Origin: Gnetum montanum
Lineage: Eukaryota; Streptophyta; Gnetopsida; Gnetales; Gnetaceae
Direction of reading: 5' to 3'
DNA length: 64,000 bases
Assembly: GCA_015680685.1 (NCBI GenBank)
Contig: MNCI01018059.1
Location: 551,460-615,459 of the forward strand
The notes below the pieces were generated by a model, which saw only the letters and a list, made by a program, of their open reading frames with translations, made no database searches and had not been told where the DNA came from. Position 1 is the stretch's first letter; every line of letters starts with the position of its first letter. The position numbers and the translations under genes were made by a program. Below are positions 1-12,700 of the stretch, piece after piece.

Positions 1-37
1 CCGCCCCCCTTTTATTCTTTGTCAACAGTTTATTAAG

Positions 38-597
38 TTACTCAGTTCTGAAAGTGTCCAGTTGGTTCTGAGTAACCTTTGGCCTTGTATTCAGAAGGTT
101 TAATACTTTCAAAATGGCTTGAACAAAGAAATCAACAGTCATACCACAATTTTTAGCTGTGGTGCCTTCTTCTTTATTGTGCCAAAATTGGTACGTTTCC
201 CTTAAGTACCAGGCACCGCTTTCAGAGAGGGTAGGCCATAATGGGGACCCTTTGAGGTGATCCTTAATAGCCTCCAGAGCAAATTCTATGAAAGGTCCAA
301 AGTTTAATTCCATGATCACTATAGTGAATATGTACCTTTCATGGATGGTCTGAACATAGTCCTAGGGCAACATGAGATATCGTCCCTGTTCAGACGCTGC
401 AGCAGCTCCTCCTTCTGCCTGCCTTGATTGTACAGTAGCAGGGTCTTCTTGGTGGATACTAAATGATTGTTCCTCCTACTCTGGATGTTGTTCAGCAAGG
501 ACTTGTCCTTCACCTCTCTTAGGTCTTTTGATCGCACCTTGAGCAGGACCTTCCTATTGTTCGCATTTCGGGGCCATCTGCAATCACACGGGGCCAA
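38..597 (-). pseudogene. T1 ORF3 remnant (N-terminal part of the family's third gene)
   Basis: Two overlapping open stretches, 319-597 and 38-319, lie in different frames, so at least one frameshift is present. The second contains ELNFGPF, which matches ELNFGPFLEL near 43940 in T5 ORF3. It then has AWYLRETYQF, matching a frame-shifted EWYLGETYLF in T5, and a segment with TVDFF followed by a hydrophobic LKVLNL. This order (aromatic strand, short V-x-V strand, leucine-rich helix) is reminiscent of the 'putative plant transposon protein' type of retroelement extra ORF, though I cannot confirm the family. It lies on the same strand as T1 Gag, so it is a sense ORF3. Function unknown; clearly decayed. 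Confidence 0.6.
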
Positions 598-2690
598 TCG
601 TTAGTAAGGTTGTTACCAAAGTTAGGTTATACCTTACTGCTTGCCTTAATAGATTTACTTTATTTCTGTGTGATGTTAATTATTGGAAGAACATGTCCCT
701 GAAAGATTATAATGTTGAGTCCTCTTTGCTTAGGTGGTTTCCAAATTTAATTTTTTGGTATAGCTAAGGGGATGAAATTTTTTTTGACACATTCTATTCT
801 TAATTTTACAACTAATTACCCTTAAAGATGTCCTTTGGGGGATGATGAATTTTAAAAAAATTCAAAAAATTTATGCACTATCCAGTGTGTGCCCCTCCCC
901 CACAACTACGCTGAACACTCCGGGTTCAAGTAGGTTCAGACGGAATGAAAATCGAAGTACTGGCGAGCGAGATATAGGTATAAAAGCAAGGGTCTCACAA
1001 TTGCAAGTCGTAGAGAAAAATTCAAAAAACTCCCCTATGTGAATAGTGGAAAATGATGGTAAGTGTTGCTTTGGGATCACATATATATATTTTCATCGAA
1101 GTTAGGGCACTTAGAGAATGTACCAAATTTTTAATATTTTTTTGAAATTAAATGATGTAAACTAAGGACATCTAGACGATTGTTAAAGGGTTCCAAGGTA
1201 ATTCAACTAGTTCTGAAGGCAGGAAAATTATGATGGTGTGGAATTTATCAATAAGGACCTCGGATGGTAGAGAAAAAGGCTATGTGATGGTTCATAGGAA
1301 TGTTGAATTGAAGGGATAGTAATAAGGGAAAGAAAATCATTGGCAATATGCTAAGGGTAATAAATGATGTGTGGAAGATGGGTCATGAGTGTAAATTACA
1401 AAAATTACGCAAGTGGGTCCTCCCCAAAGTAGGTTCCAACCTTTAATGCCCTTGCATAACCACACTTAAAAGTGTCCGTGGGCACTCGAAGGGTTAAATG
1501 TAATCTGCACTGGTTCCACAAAACACACACATGTAAATATCACTAGGATGAGGTAAGAATTCTACGCTATACGAGACACTAGCAACAATTACATGGACAA
1601 CGAGATGAGACAGAGTATAGAAGGGATTATAGAGATTGGGACATGAGGTAACTGACCCAGGGCACAATGAATCCTACTTGTAACGCATGATTAATGTGTC
1701 ATTAACTTGTCGTTCTAAGATCAAGACCAAGTCCATTCTTCTGATCAATGACACCGCATTGTTTCATCCCATGATGAGCAACTATGAGAGTACCAGAACA
1801 ATAAGGTGTACGATCACTTGGCATTTTTTTCAAGGGAGGAGTGATTTTTGTTTTGTGGAACTTCCTTTGTTTGTTTTTTTTTCAATTGCTGAATCCAGAG
1901 AAGCCGCCAACCTTCAGGCATGGGTGCATGTCTTTCTAGTGGGACCCCCTAGAACAGCATTGGATTTTTGAGTGCCTTTTGATTACTCTTACTCCCATTT
2001 TGCGTTAGATCTACAAGGATCTTAGTACAACCATATTGCATGATAACTCTCACAGACGTTACCAAAGAGAATCCGCAAGTTCCCTTGATGTCACACCCTA
2101 ATCATTCCCTCTTGGTCCATCCTTCTTCATTCTAGGTACAATGAACATGAAATTAGTTTTAAGTTTTAAGAATGTCAGGAATATCACTGTACCCTCGATC
2201 AGAACCTCTTGTTTGTAGAATGGATGAGTGGTGTAATGGGCTTACTGTCCATATAATTGATCACTCAAGACTTGATAACATAGAACACACCTCAACCAAT
2301 GAGCCACATGAGTGTTTTATTCGTAGATGAGATTACTTACAAAAATGTAAAAAGAAAAAAAGATAAAACAAGAAATTGAAAAGTGAAAAACTAGAAAACA
2401 AAAAATTGTAAAATTAAAGAAAATGAAAAATATTTATTAACCTAGCTTGTATTTTAGAATGGAGGATATCCCCCATAACTAAATGGTTGAGCATGGCAAG
2501 GGTTAATGAATGAAAGACAAGGATCCTTGCATGTTGAAAATATTGAAACTTGGTCATACTTACCCCATCGGTGTTTACACACCTAATTATAGTAAGCATA
2601 GTGGGGCAATTTATAAGATGTAGTTTCTGGATAACGAGTTGACCCACTATGATAATTGAAACCATAAGATGGTATGCAAGGATCAGGATG
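598..2690 (-). other. T1 non-coding interior with conserved blocks
   Basis: No convincing gene on either strand; short open frames here do not match any other copy. On the minus strand, about 1405-1440 carries the M2 block (YFGEDPLA-like peptide) also found in T2, T4, T5 and T8. A PPT-like motif sits at about 2466-2481. The order of blocks is the same as in T4 and T5, between the protein-coding part and ORF3. Confidence 0.5.
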
Positions 2691-4235
2691 TCACCCTCCA
2701 TGGCTGTATTCATTGGGCCGTATGGTTGTTGGAGTGTTAGTTGGTGGCCCTGATGAAGTGACATGAGGCGTTGGGTTTGAAGATAAGGGTGCATCACAGT
2801 GTTGGACTTGTGTTGAGTTAGAGGATGTAGTGGCCTTGGAATTGTGTTGTCCCTTCCTAAGGTCATTTCTAAAGAAGGGATTCCTTCGATGTTGTTGAGG
2901 TCTCTCACTGCTATTGGAAATAGTAGCACAAGTAACGTTTGGGGGTTGTTGCTGTGGTGTAGACACCTTAGGAACAGTTGGTGGCAATGTAGAAGGAGGG
3001 AAAGGATGAGAATGTTGAAAATTAGGAGAAGTGTAAGGTACACAAGGCGGTGGTTGTGTTGAAGGCATGGGCTAATAGTATTGAGGAGAATGATAATGCG
3101 GTGAGATAGAGTATGTTGGTCGAGTTGGAGAAATAGGGTATTAGACTAGATAAGAATTTGGATTTGTATGATATGAAGGGTGTCTCCAGTTTAGGGGCAG
3201 CTTCCCCCATGACTAGGATTGTTGCCACTATGATCGAACACAGTATCTCTGTACAAACTTTGGGTGTAATGTGTTTCCCTAATGCTCATATAAATGTAAC
3301 AATATTGGGCATTGGCCCTTGGGGTGATCGTACAGGCAAATGTTGCATTCATACGTATGATTGGCAGTTGAGCTCTTATTTCCTTCATCCCTTCTTTCTG
3401 ATTGTCTAATGATATTTTGTCCTATTTCTCAGGTTGTCAAAACTCTATCTCCAATAATATTGATATATTCCCCACACTTTTTATGCATCCATTCCAACCT
3501 CTTATTGATCTTTGCCTCGATTTTATCTAATGATTGTTGTACTGGCAAAGATGGTTCTTCCTCCTTGAGAGTGGTTGATTTCTTCATTTTGTGATTATGG
3601 ACCTTTGTTAAGTTGAGACTTTGGTCCCATTGATGTTTTTCAACACTCTCCCATCTAGCCATTTCTCCTTCTTCTTTTGCTATCCACTTAATAAGCTCTT
3701 GGACTTGATGGGTTTATAGTTCATATAGTTGACCTTGGGCATACATCCCTAGGGTTCTCCTTGTTTCATCACGAAGCCCATCAATGATATGGTACATGAG
3801 CCTTTCTTCAGAGAACTCATGACCTAGACAGTTGTTTAACAGTGCATAATATCTTTCTAAGGCCATGTCCAAGGGTTCATGTTGTGCTTGTTTCCACTCT
3901 TGGATTTGTTTCCTCAAGGATGACACTCTTACATCGGTTTGATATCTTTCGTTAAAGAGTTCTACCATTGTTGGCCAATGTTGTATTGAATTTGGTTTTA
4001 ATGATCTATACCATACTTTTGCTTGGCCAACGAGTGTCATAGGAAAGAGCTTGAGTTTTTTCCAATCGTTATCAATGTTGTTCCATGTACAGGCATCGTA
4101 GAAGGCTTGTAAATGTTGTTGCAGATCTAAGTCATAGCCTCCTGAGAAATTGGGAAAGTTATTTAAATCAAGCTTGGGTAGACGGCTCTCTTTACGATGC
4201 CTATGGGAGATTCGAAAAGCCTCTTGTATTTGCAT
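2691..4235 (-). pseudogene. gag: T1 Gag
   Basis: The capsid-type core at 3714-4235 (about 173 codons) is intact. It shows the Retrotrans_gag pattern: LQAFYDAC, LKLFPMTLVG, AKVWYRSL, a LRKQIQEWKQ helix and LDMALERYYALL. A charged coiled-coil-like segment follows at 3429-3662. Then comes a variant zinc knuckle, CNICLYDHPKGQC, at about 3305-3350, and a Pro/Gln/Ser/Thr-rich tail at 2691-3068. The tail matches the Gag tail of T4 near 22330-22440 (short shared stretches around QQ and the RRNPFFR/RRSLFRT segment). Frames change between these pieces. Compared with T4 and T5, T1 lacks most of the roughly 800-bp N-terminal extension before the core. The protein would package element RNA; it is broken here. 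Confidence 0.8.
3305..3350 (-). other. Variant zinc knuckle in T1 Gag
   Basis: Reads C-x2-C-x3-H-P-K-G-x-C instead of the classical CX2CX4HX4C spacing. The HPKG or HPK core recurs in T2, T4 and T5. Confidence 0.6.
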
Positions 4236-4560
4236 TAGGCTTGTAGTGGCCAGTAGGGGTTCATCGTCATCAGGTAAGTTATGCTTTCATGAGTTGGGAC
4301 AATGTTGCCTTCGTTTATGTTTATAAGAAATCCCCACTTCGGATTACGTACTCTAATCTTCATTGTCAGATAATTTGTTGGTTCTCCAATGAATTTCCTC
4401 GCTAGATGTGGCATTATTATAGTCTTGTAGGAGAGGCATGATTGTGATACTATGTGTGAATTCCTATGTGACTTTTTGTAATTATTTCTTCCTAAAAGAT
4501 ATATTGTTAATTCCTATATAGCAACCTTGTATGATATAACTAACCTAGATAACTAGCACT
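4236..4560 (-). other. T1 leader between primer site and Gag core
   Basis: No convincing gene. It holds the untranslated leader and possibly a degraded Gag N-terminus; about 325 bp, against roughly 1.05 kb in T4. Confidence 0.4.
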
Positions 4561-4579
4561 GTCCCTAGAAATGGCACCA
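4561..4579 (-). other. T1 primer binding site (tRNA-Asp type)
   Basis: On the minus strand the LTR ends CATCA and after one T reads TGGTGCCATTTCTAGGGAC. This is a decayed match to the complement of the tRNA-Asp 3' end (intact form begins TGGCGCCGTTGCC, as in T4). Confidence 0.75.
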
Positions 4580-4580
4580 A

Positions 4581-5430
4581 TGATGAGTGGCGAGGTACCC
4601 CTACACTCAACCATACGAATACGAGTGTTTCACACACGATCTGGTTGAACTTCGCAGATGGGCTAGTTGTGGTATCTAGACAATTACTCATAGGTCATAG
4701 TTTGCTATCTTCCCACTTGGACTAGTATTAGCTTTGTCACATATAGTTTAGTCTAGAGTGAGGTGTATGATGTGTTTCTACACTAGTACTACTCCTGAGT
4801 ATGATGAAAAATAATATTAATTAAGCTAAGAGAGAGAGGGTGAGAGAGAATCTAAGCTAGCCTAAGTGCGATGAGCATCCATTTCTCAATCATCCGTACA
4901 CATCTTGGACCTCGTGCATGACTACCACTAGGATTACCAAGCGTAGATCCTAGGTATGCTACTAGGTTGCCAAGTAGTCACACTTAAATGCTCGTGATCA
5001 AGTCGTACTCATTCTATGTTTAATAGGAGTTTAGGGTAAAGAGATGTTAACTACGAAAGAAATAAATAACAATAAAAATTAAATAATTAAACTAAGTGAA
5101 TACTGCAATGATGAAGTAATCTCGATCTTTATTTCTGGTCATATGCGTGTCCAATTACGTCACACTCGAATAAGGATGTCGTACAATTACAATCACCACA
5201 CTGTGGGCATACATTAGGAGGAAAGGGTTGAGAGAAATATAAACTTAAAAACTTACAATAAAATCTAAGAACTAATTCCCAAAACCAAGTGTGCCACATT
5301 TTATTTATAGGCCCACATCAGAACCGCGATATCACGGCCCCGATAACTGGGCCTTATAGACCATGTATCTTGTATCAGGGCTTCGATAACTGGGCTCTAA
5401 TAACTAGGCTTGACAGACCATGACTCATCA
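4581..5430 (-). repeat. T1 5' LTR (850 bp)
   Basis: On the minus strand it starts TGATGAGTC and ends ACTCATCA. The plus-strand left end, TGATGAGTGGCGAGGTACCC, is shared with the LTRs of T2, T4, T7 and T8. The LTR is followed on the minus strand by the primer site, so it is the upstream LTR. Confidence 0.85.
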
Positions 5431-6119
5431 ATGTTGATGAGAGGAAAGGGAATGATATAGAAAAGGAAGTTAGGGGAAGAATAGAAAAGTAAAAGAGGAG
5501 AGATGAAAAATAAACTTTGAAAAATTAAGAAAACAATAAAATTGGGGAAAGAAATGAGGGACATTGCTTATACACCAAAATGAGGTGCTTTGCCATAGAA
5601 GGAAGGCATGGCTAAATTCCATGTTTTAATGATTTTTGATACTTTAAACATTTGATTCACTTCCTATCCCACTCAAACTTAACACATCCTAACATGGAGT
5701 TAAAATGGTAGAACACTCATTGGTTAGTGCATGAGGTAGAGTATTGATTAATATCCTCACCATAGTGTGATGTAGAAGAAAGTTAATAGAATGGAATATG
5801 AAGAGATTAGGGAAGGTAAACAAAATTTGATGGGGAAGATAGAAGAAAAATAGTTGAAAATAGTGAGAAAAACTGAGGAAAAGCAAGATATGAAGGGGGA
5901 GTAAAAATAGTGCAATAAAATATAGATGAAATGGAAAAAGAGTTAGAACAAACCTGATGATGCTTAATTTCTTTTTTTTTTAATTATTTTTTATTTTTTC
6001 TCTCTTTTATTTTTTTAACCTCAAATGTAATACTATTTGAGGTATGTCCTATTCACTAAGTTTGGGTATATATTTACATCTAAATTAGCTAAGTAGTATG
6101 CTCCATTTCCAAGGCTCTT
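5431..6119 (-). other. T3 sequence downstream of integrase, no gene seen
   Basis: A/T-rich sequence with a long T-rich run near 5970-6020. It lies between T3 integrase and the T1 LTR and would be the start of the T3 3' region. The T3 3' LTR is not visible, either displaced by T1 beyond the window or lost. Confidence 0.45.
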
Positions 6120-7060
6120 GATGATGATGAAAAGGCCTTGCTATTTAGGTGAGAATTTTGTCATCTTAACATTAGGAAAATGCCTAAGGACAAGGTTACC
6201 TTCCTTGATGTCTCTAAGTCTCTAAGTCTAATATGCTTATCATGGTGATGGAGCATGGCTTCTTAATAATTTTGAATATTGATTGCTACTTGCTTATGAT
6301 TTTTCTCAAGTGTATCTAGCTCAACATAATGTATGTTGTCATTCTATGCATTTTTCATATAATTATTCAGGATCATACAAAGCGAAGGCATGTCCAGATT
6401 CACCAGCAATATAGTTTCTGATCCATAGGTAAGGATGAAGGGGATTCAGTTGATTGTTGTTTGGAAGGTAGTACGATAGATCCAAAGGACATGGGATAAT
6501 TGAGTATGCTAGTTGCATTGGGATTTTTCAAGCATGGTCTTGAGCAAATGGATGAGTGATTTATTGGTTAATTCAATTTTCCCATTGGATTGCAGGTAAT
6601 ACAAAGATGAGAATGATTGGATAATTTGGTTTTAACCATAGAATTTGCCTAGTTATTTGCTCTTGAGTTGAGGTCCATTATCAATCATGATTTAGGGAGG
6701 GATACTAAAGAAAGTGATTATATCATCCAAGATAAAATGATAAACATATATAGAAGTTGCAATTTTTAAAGGAATAGCTTCTACCTAATTAGTAAAATAT
6801 ATAGTGGCTATTAACATAAATTGATACCTACAAGAAGATGGAGGATTGATAAAATCTATGAGATCCAACCTCCATTTCTAGAAAGGCTATATGATTTCAA
6901 ACATCCTAAGCTCTTGAGATGGAACATAAATAAGCAAAGCATGATGTTGACATGTATCACAAATCTTAACTATTGTATGCACATCCCTAGACATTGTAGG
7001 CCACCAATAATCTAATGAAATGATACAAGCTACTAAAGACCATGAGCTTAAATGACTCCA
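6120..7060 (-). pseudogene. int: T3 integrase
   Basis: Translated on the minus strand with frame changes. Visible in order: a DYWWPTM segment with ICDTCQHHA (second half of the HHCC zinc domain) near 6930-7015; an LIDFINPPSS stretch carrying the first catalytic Asp near 6850; YFTN-VEA near 6785; IMIDNGPQ (second Asp) near 6690; YYLQSNGKIELTNKSL (catalytic Glu) near 6560-6600; then LWIYRTTFQT and a LTYGSE-like segment. The D-D-E triad is therefore traceable. It would join element cDNA to host DNA. At least six stops and several frame changes make it inactive. T2 lies just upstream, between RNase H and integrase. Confidence 0.8.
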
Positions 7061-7337
7061 CATACACTAGAATGAACCTATTCTAACATGTTTTATGCTT
7101 CTTCATGACTTAGATTATGTGGAAGAACATTTGATGTGGAGATGCGACATAAAATATTGAGATCAACAATACAAAAATGTTTAGAATGTTTATAGAGAAC
7201 ATCCTTTTGTGAATGAGATAAATGTTCAGAAGTTTTCTAGTTTGCAATTATTGTACAATATCACAGTATTTACCATCTTCTTCTAATTTAATGAAGCCAA
7301 CACATTTTGTATTTAGGAGTGTAATAGGTGTATCTTA

Positions 7338-7342
7338 CATTG
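7338..7342. repeat. T2 target-site duplication, left copy (CATTG)
   Basis: CATTG directly precedes the T2 LTR and is identical to 14202-14206 on the other side. Confidence 0.9.
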
Positions 7343-8218
7343 TGATAAGTAGCAAGTACCCCTTATGCCTAACCATATGAATCACAAGTGTTTACGCACG
7401 ATTTGGTCGAATTCCATGGATGGGACTAATTGTGGCATCTAGATCATTATGTCTTGATTGTAGTTTGCTATCTTTCCACTTTGACTAGTGGTAGCTTTTC
7501 ATGTATAGTTTAGTCTAGAGTGAGGTATGTGATTCTTGATGTTGTTTCGGCTTTATGCTACTCCTAAAGATAATAAGAAAATTAATTATTTAACTAATTG
7601 ACAATGAAAAGTAAAGTCTAAACTAGCCTGTGTACAATGAGTGTCTATTCCTAGCTTGTCATACACATCTTGAACCCATGTATCCACCACTAGGATTACC
7701 AAGCATTATGCTACTAGGTGAACAAAACAATAATGCTGTTGGGGTTACTAAGTGAATATGTTTTTATGCTCGAAACTAGTCACGCTCATTCCACCAATTC
7801 ATTAATATGCATGTAAACATAAATATTAAGTAAGTACATTAAAAGTAAATTACATGGAAAGTAAATCTAATCTAAGTCAAAGTCCTGTAATGAATAAGAA
7901 TCAATCTTGGTCTTATTGCCATTCATGGAATGTGTCTAAGTACATTGCCACTTGAATAAGGAATTATACAACTGATTTAGATCCACATTATGGGCACTCA
8001 CTGACTATTCTATAAGACTATGAAATAAAACTAGAAGACTTTAGCTACTCTATTGATAAAAGAATGCTCAAACCTTGCGTCCAAGTGTTATATTTATAGG
8101 CCAATATGCATCCCATGATATCAAATATTTGACATTGCTTATTGGGCCTTGATATTGGATATTTGATATTGAATGTTCACTATTGAAGCAAAAAAAATAA
8201 AAAAAATACACTTCATCA
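7343..8218 (-). repeat. T2 3' LTR (876 bp)
   Basis: Similar along its length to 13333-14201. The plus-strand right end is CTTCATCA, immediately followed by a PPT on the minus strand (ATTGAGGGGGTA), so this is the downstream LTR. Confidence 0.9.
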
Positions 8219-8232
8219 TACCCCCTCAATTG
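8219..8232 (-). other. T2 polypurine tract
   Basis: The minus strand reads TTGAGGGGGTA directly before the LTR start TGATG; this is the site for plus-strand DNA priming. Confidence 0.8.
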
Positions 8233-11200
8233 AACAAAAACTCATCCTCGAGTTAATAGGATAGGATTGAGCTTTCTTTACAAAAAATTGGAAATGATGG
8301 GATCACTGAATGACACTAACAACTAATTGACTCTGAGTGCCGCATTACAAAATCTTATTTGAGTGGATGCATTACAAAATGACAAAATGACAAAAACTTT
8401 GGATAGACATTGAAGATTACAAAATTTGTAGAGGTCTTCAAAAATCCATTGAAGATGATTCTTCTTGTTGCCACAAGCTATGGTAGACTTCCAACCTTAA
8501 TTGTTATGTTGATGCTTCTCTAGTTATGTAGAACATTCTTGAAGGATGAACTAAAATTTCTTCTCATTGTCCCATGGATCTAGCAAACATGCAATGCATG
8601 AGCTACTATCTTGTATGTGCTACGATTTGTCCATGGGCGTATCCTCCATTGTCCCCCTCTTAGCTTCATTTTCATGCTTGGTAGAATACCTTATTCCTTA
8701 GGCATGTCTTTTAGCATCACCTGTAGTCACCAAAGGATCAACATTAGTTTTGGTAAATATTCCTTAATAATTAACCCTTTTTAGATCTCTTAGTTTTTGT
8801 TTAAGCATAAGGTGATGATAGCATACTATGCCCAAGGCTATGAGATAACTACAATCATCATGTTGTTTACATTATTTTTATCAATTACTATTAGTTACCA
8901 TGGTGTTTGAAAATAGGATGTTAGAAAAATTTTAAAGAAGACATCCCTAGCCCCCATGACTAATAAGTGTAACTCCAAAAGCAAATAAATTTTCAAAAAA
9001 TTGAAACCAAAGGTCTAATTTAGAAGATGACCAAGAAATATTAATGGATATGGAAATAGAAAAGTAGGAAAAATTAATGAAACAAATGAGAAGTAATCCC
9101 AAAATCATGCATAAATTTAGAGAAACCATCATGGATGTTTTGGAAGATGTGAAGGTTAGTTCAAAGCCATGATCACCAAAATTTATGTAAGTGGGTCCTT
9201 CCCAAAGTATGCTCTAGCCATAATGCCCTTGCATAACCACTTCTATAGATGTCTATGGGCATTCGAGAAGTTAAATGTAGACCATGTCTTTGTTTTAAAC
9301 AACACACAACTATTGTGGTTGGGATGTTGCATTATACTACACAAAACCAAAAGGCTCATAACCACATACAACAATGAGGTGAGTAATGGGATGAGAAGGG
9401 ATTACAAAGATTAGGATGTAAGGTACTTGACCATGTCCAAAATAGGTTCCTATGAAAAATGTGATTAAAATGATTAGCATACCTATTTGTCCAAGTTTAG
9501 ACCAATTCCATACCATGAATAGTGAGCTCACATTAATGTGTTCCTTCCTACCAACCACCATGAGTTAACAACCACCTCAAATAATAATCATCAATCCAAA
9601 AAGAGAAGAAAAAGGAAGAAGGAAGGAAGGAAGGGCCTTAGTTAGAGGGGTGCCTCTAGGCATGTGTAACATGTCTTTTCAGCCCCATAACTAATGCTTG
9701 TAGCCCATTATTTTGTTTAAGGTGTGTGCTTTGAATTTCCATTATTATTATTATTATTTCTTCCTCTATTTTTTATTTTGTTTTGTTTTGTTTTTTCTTT
9801 CCATTTTTTGTTGTTTTTTTTTCTCTCTCTTTTTTGGATTTAAAATTTCTTGAAATGGGAACCACACCATGCAAGGACATAGCTTCCTATTTATTGGTTG
9901 ATGAAGGAGTGATGATACGTTCCTCGAGGAATCATAAACCACATGAAGGAAGTCAAGACGAGAACCCAATAAATCCGCTTGAGGTCGCACCCTTACCATT
10001 CCCACTTGGTTGTTCTCTCTTTCTTCAAGGTATAATGATCATTGATTAATTCTAGTTTCATGAAAGAAGAACCAAATTTTTTTCATGAAAAATACCTTTT
10101 ATTTAGAGAACTAGAGGGATGGATGAGGTGGTCTCACTGCTTTACACAATTACTTACCCAATCATCTTAACAACATAGCACAAAAACCCAACACATAGCA
10201 TTGACTTCTACATCATGAGTTGGCAATTTTATTAATGAAAACTTAAATTACACGCATAAACATAAAGAAAATTACTGAAGGAAAGAGAAAAATATAAACA
10301 AAAGAAAAATATTAAGAAATGATAAACATATGAAGAATCGAGAAATTTTGGAAGAAACAGAAAAATGATAAAAAATTGCAAAATAAAAAAAGGTGAAAAA
10401 TACTTATTAGTTCTTGAAATGGGATGTAGTATCTCCCCCATGACTAATCTTATGACTACACATTTGGGAGATGGACTGCAGAATCCCTTGGTTATACACC
10501 ATTGGTTTCCCATCTATCATTATTACTAATTTAATTAATCATGTGGAAGCCCATCTAACATTTGTGATAGTCTCATTTGGATCATTTGGAGATGTATCTT
10601 CATCTAGACTTGAAGGGATTTCCATTTTTGGGGGTCCAGATGTGTTTACTTCTTCTTTTTGATTTTCTATTTTAATTCTTAGGTTTCTGTGTTTAATATC
10701 ATCTGTTGGAGTATAATCAAAGTGTAATCTATGTCTCTAAGTCCTCTGTTTGATTCATTTTCTTAAGTCTAGAACTAATAAGTAGATTAGTTGCTTCCAT
10801 GCATCTTTAAAATATTTTTATATTCTCATTTTCAAGCCATTGGGTGTCTTCTAGTTTAGTGGCTACTACATAGACTAGTTTTTGCTCACACACTTGTTCC
10901 TTAGCTTTGTTGTAGGTTGTGTTACTATTTTAAAATTTTAGCCTAGAACTACACCTTTTACCATTATTAGTGATGCATGAAGGCTTTTGTCTCTCTATAA
11001 TGATGTGTTCATCATTTTTGTCCTATGTTGGAGTGGTGATGGTTGTTGACTTTTGCCTATGATTAGGAGACATTGTTTAGGCAAGGAAGGATGTTGCACT
11101 AGATTATCCTTGTACTAGTTTTGATGTGATAGTAGGTCTACATGTTTTGTGCTTGTGCATGGAAACTATCCTAAAGAAAGGATGTTTCTGAGGTTGTGGT

Positions 11201-11572
11201 TGAGATCTACTAGCATTATCATTTCGATGTATGTTCACAGCACAAGTGGCATTCTTTCATTAATGTTGTAGTGCTGAACCTTCCTGTGTTATTGGTGGTG
11301 ACATATGGTGGAGGTAAGTATGAGAATATTAAGGATATGATGGAGGATGAGAGGGGTGAGGTGGTGATCCTTCAAAAAAATGTTGCAGGTTGATGATATT
11401 CAGGAGAGTGGTAGTAGTGATTTGAGGTAGAGGAAGTAGAACCAGTCAGGGAAATAGGTTGTTGAATGTAATATCCATATGGGTTCGGTTGGTAGTAAGG
11501 GTAGTGCTGGTTTGATGATGGACTCCCCCACAACTATGGGTTTTGCCATTACAGTTTATAGTAGTTTTAAGG
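8233..11572 (-). other. T2 interior without recognisable gene
   Basis: No protein match found. It contains PPT-like motifs (8949-8962 and 10431-10446), block M2 (about 9183-9215, on the minus strand AYFGKDPL), block M1 (9857-9876, GGAACCACACCATGCAAGG on the plus strand) and T-rich runs. Where T5 has pol this element has nothing similar, so pol is absent rather than merely mutated. Confidence 0.6.
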
Positions 11573-12700
11573 CTAATAAAAAGCCCCATTAAGATAGTAT
11601 AGTTTATTGTATAACTTTCTATAATTACCTTGTGAGTAAGGTAATTTCCTAGGCATTTGCTTTTGTATGAACTTGGGAATCAATGCAAAAGCCCAATACT
11701 CATATAGATGTAACATGACTAGACAATAGCTCTTTGGATGGTCATGTAGGAAAATGTCACATCCATCATCCTCTTTTGTGGTTAAGTTTATAGGCTCTTC
11801 TTCTACAATCATTTCCCCTTTTTGTTGATAAGTGTTCCTAGTTGTTTCTTGGTTCTTTTTCTTCCTCTTTTTTTGATCACTTGGTTCATTTTGCATTACT
11901 CTCTCCTCTATAGTTTTTATGTAAGTTGTAATTAAGCCATTCATCAACTCCCACATCTTATTTAGCCTTGCTTCAAGCTCATTGATAAACTTTTGTATTG
12001 GCAAGGTTTACTGTGAAATCACCTCATCGAGAGCCACCTCTTTTTCCTTGTCATAGATATGGATCCTTTTCTTTTAAAGAGTTGGATCCCAGTTATTTTC
12101 CTCTACATTCTCTTGTTTACATAGCTCTCCTTCTTCTTTCACCATCTACTTAATTAGCCTTTGTATCTGATGAGCTTTTAATTTGTATAATCGACCTTGG
12201 ACATAAATCCCAAGGATCTTTCTTGTTTGATTATGAAGCCCATCTATGATGTGGAAATGTTACTCTTTTTGAGACAAGTCATGGCCTAGGCATCTATGTA
12301 GTAGAGAATAGTATCTATCTAGGGCCATATTCAAGGGCTCATGCTATTCTTGTTTCCATCCTTGGATTTGTTTCCTTAGGTTGGACACCCTTGCATAGGT
12401 TTAATATTTCTCATTGAAAAGTTCCAGCATCATGTACCACCTATGGATTAAGTTTGGTTTTAACAATCTATACCACACTTTGGCTTGTCTATTAGTATCT
12501 CAGGGAAGAGCTTAAGCTTTTGCCACTCACTTTCAATGTTTTTTAACATTTAGGCATCATGGAAGGCTTGTAAATGATGTGTCTTTCACAAATTTAGGGA
12601 TGTTATTCATATCAAGCCTTTTGATGAAACTTTTCCTTCGATGCTTGTAGGGTATTTTAGCTACCTATGTAATCTATGTCATGCTCTTAGTGGTCAACAA
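11573..12700 (-). pseudogene. gag: T2 Gag remnant
   Basis: The longest open piece is 11573-12004 (143 codons). It holds an NELEARLNKMWELM helix matching the charged helix of T1 Gag, a lysine-rich linker and the variant zinc knuckle CDIFLHDHPKSYC at 11726-11767. Upstream to about 12700 on the minus strand, translated pieces match the capsid core of T1 Gag: the region around 12300-12460 corresponds to the IQEWKQ and LDMALERYY stretches, but with stops. The encoded protein would be the structural Gag. Clearly non-functional. Confidence 0.7.

Larger units (their letters stand above)
1..5430 (-). mobile_element. T1, Athila-like LTR retrotransposon, 5' LTR to ORF3, truncated by window edge
   Basis: Minus-strand element. 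Its 5' LTR is at 4581-5430, the tRNA-Asp-type primer site at 4561-4579, Gag at about 2691-4235 and an ORF3 remnant at 38-597. The 3' LTR lies beyond base 1. No protease, reverse transcriptase, RNase H or integrase is visible between Gag and ORF3, and the space (about 2.1 kb) is too small for pol. T1 therefore looks like a pol-less, non-autonomous relative of T5. It abuts T3 sequence at 5431. Its target duplication cannot be checked because the left end is missing. Confidence 0.8.

Noticed and set aside
9783-10049. Hydrophobic N-terminal protein
   Set aside because: The start is a poly-T run (Phe-rich) in T2 non-coding DNA; not conserved in T4 or T5.
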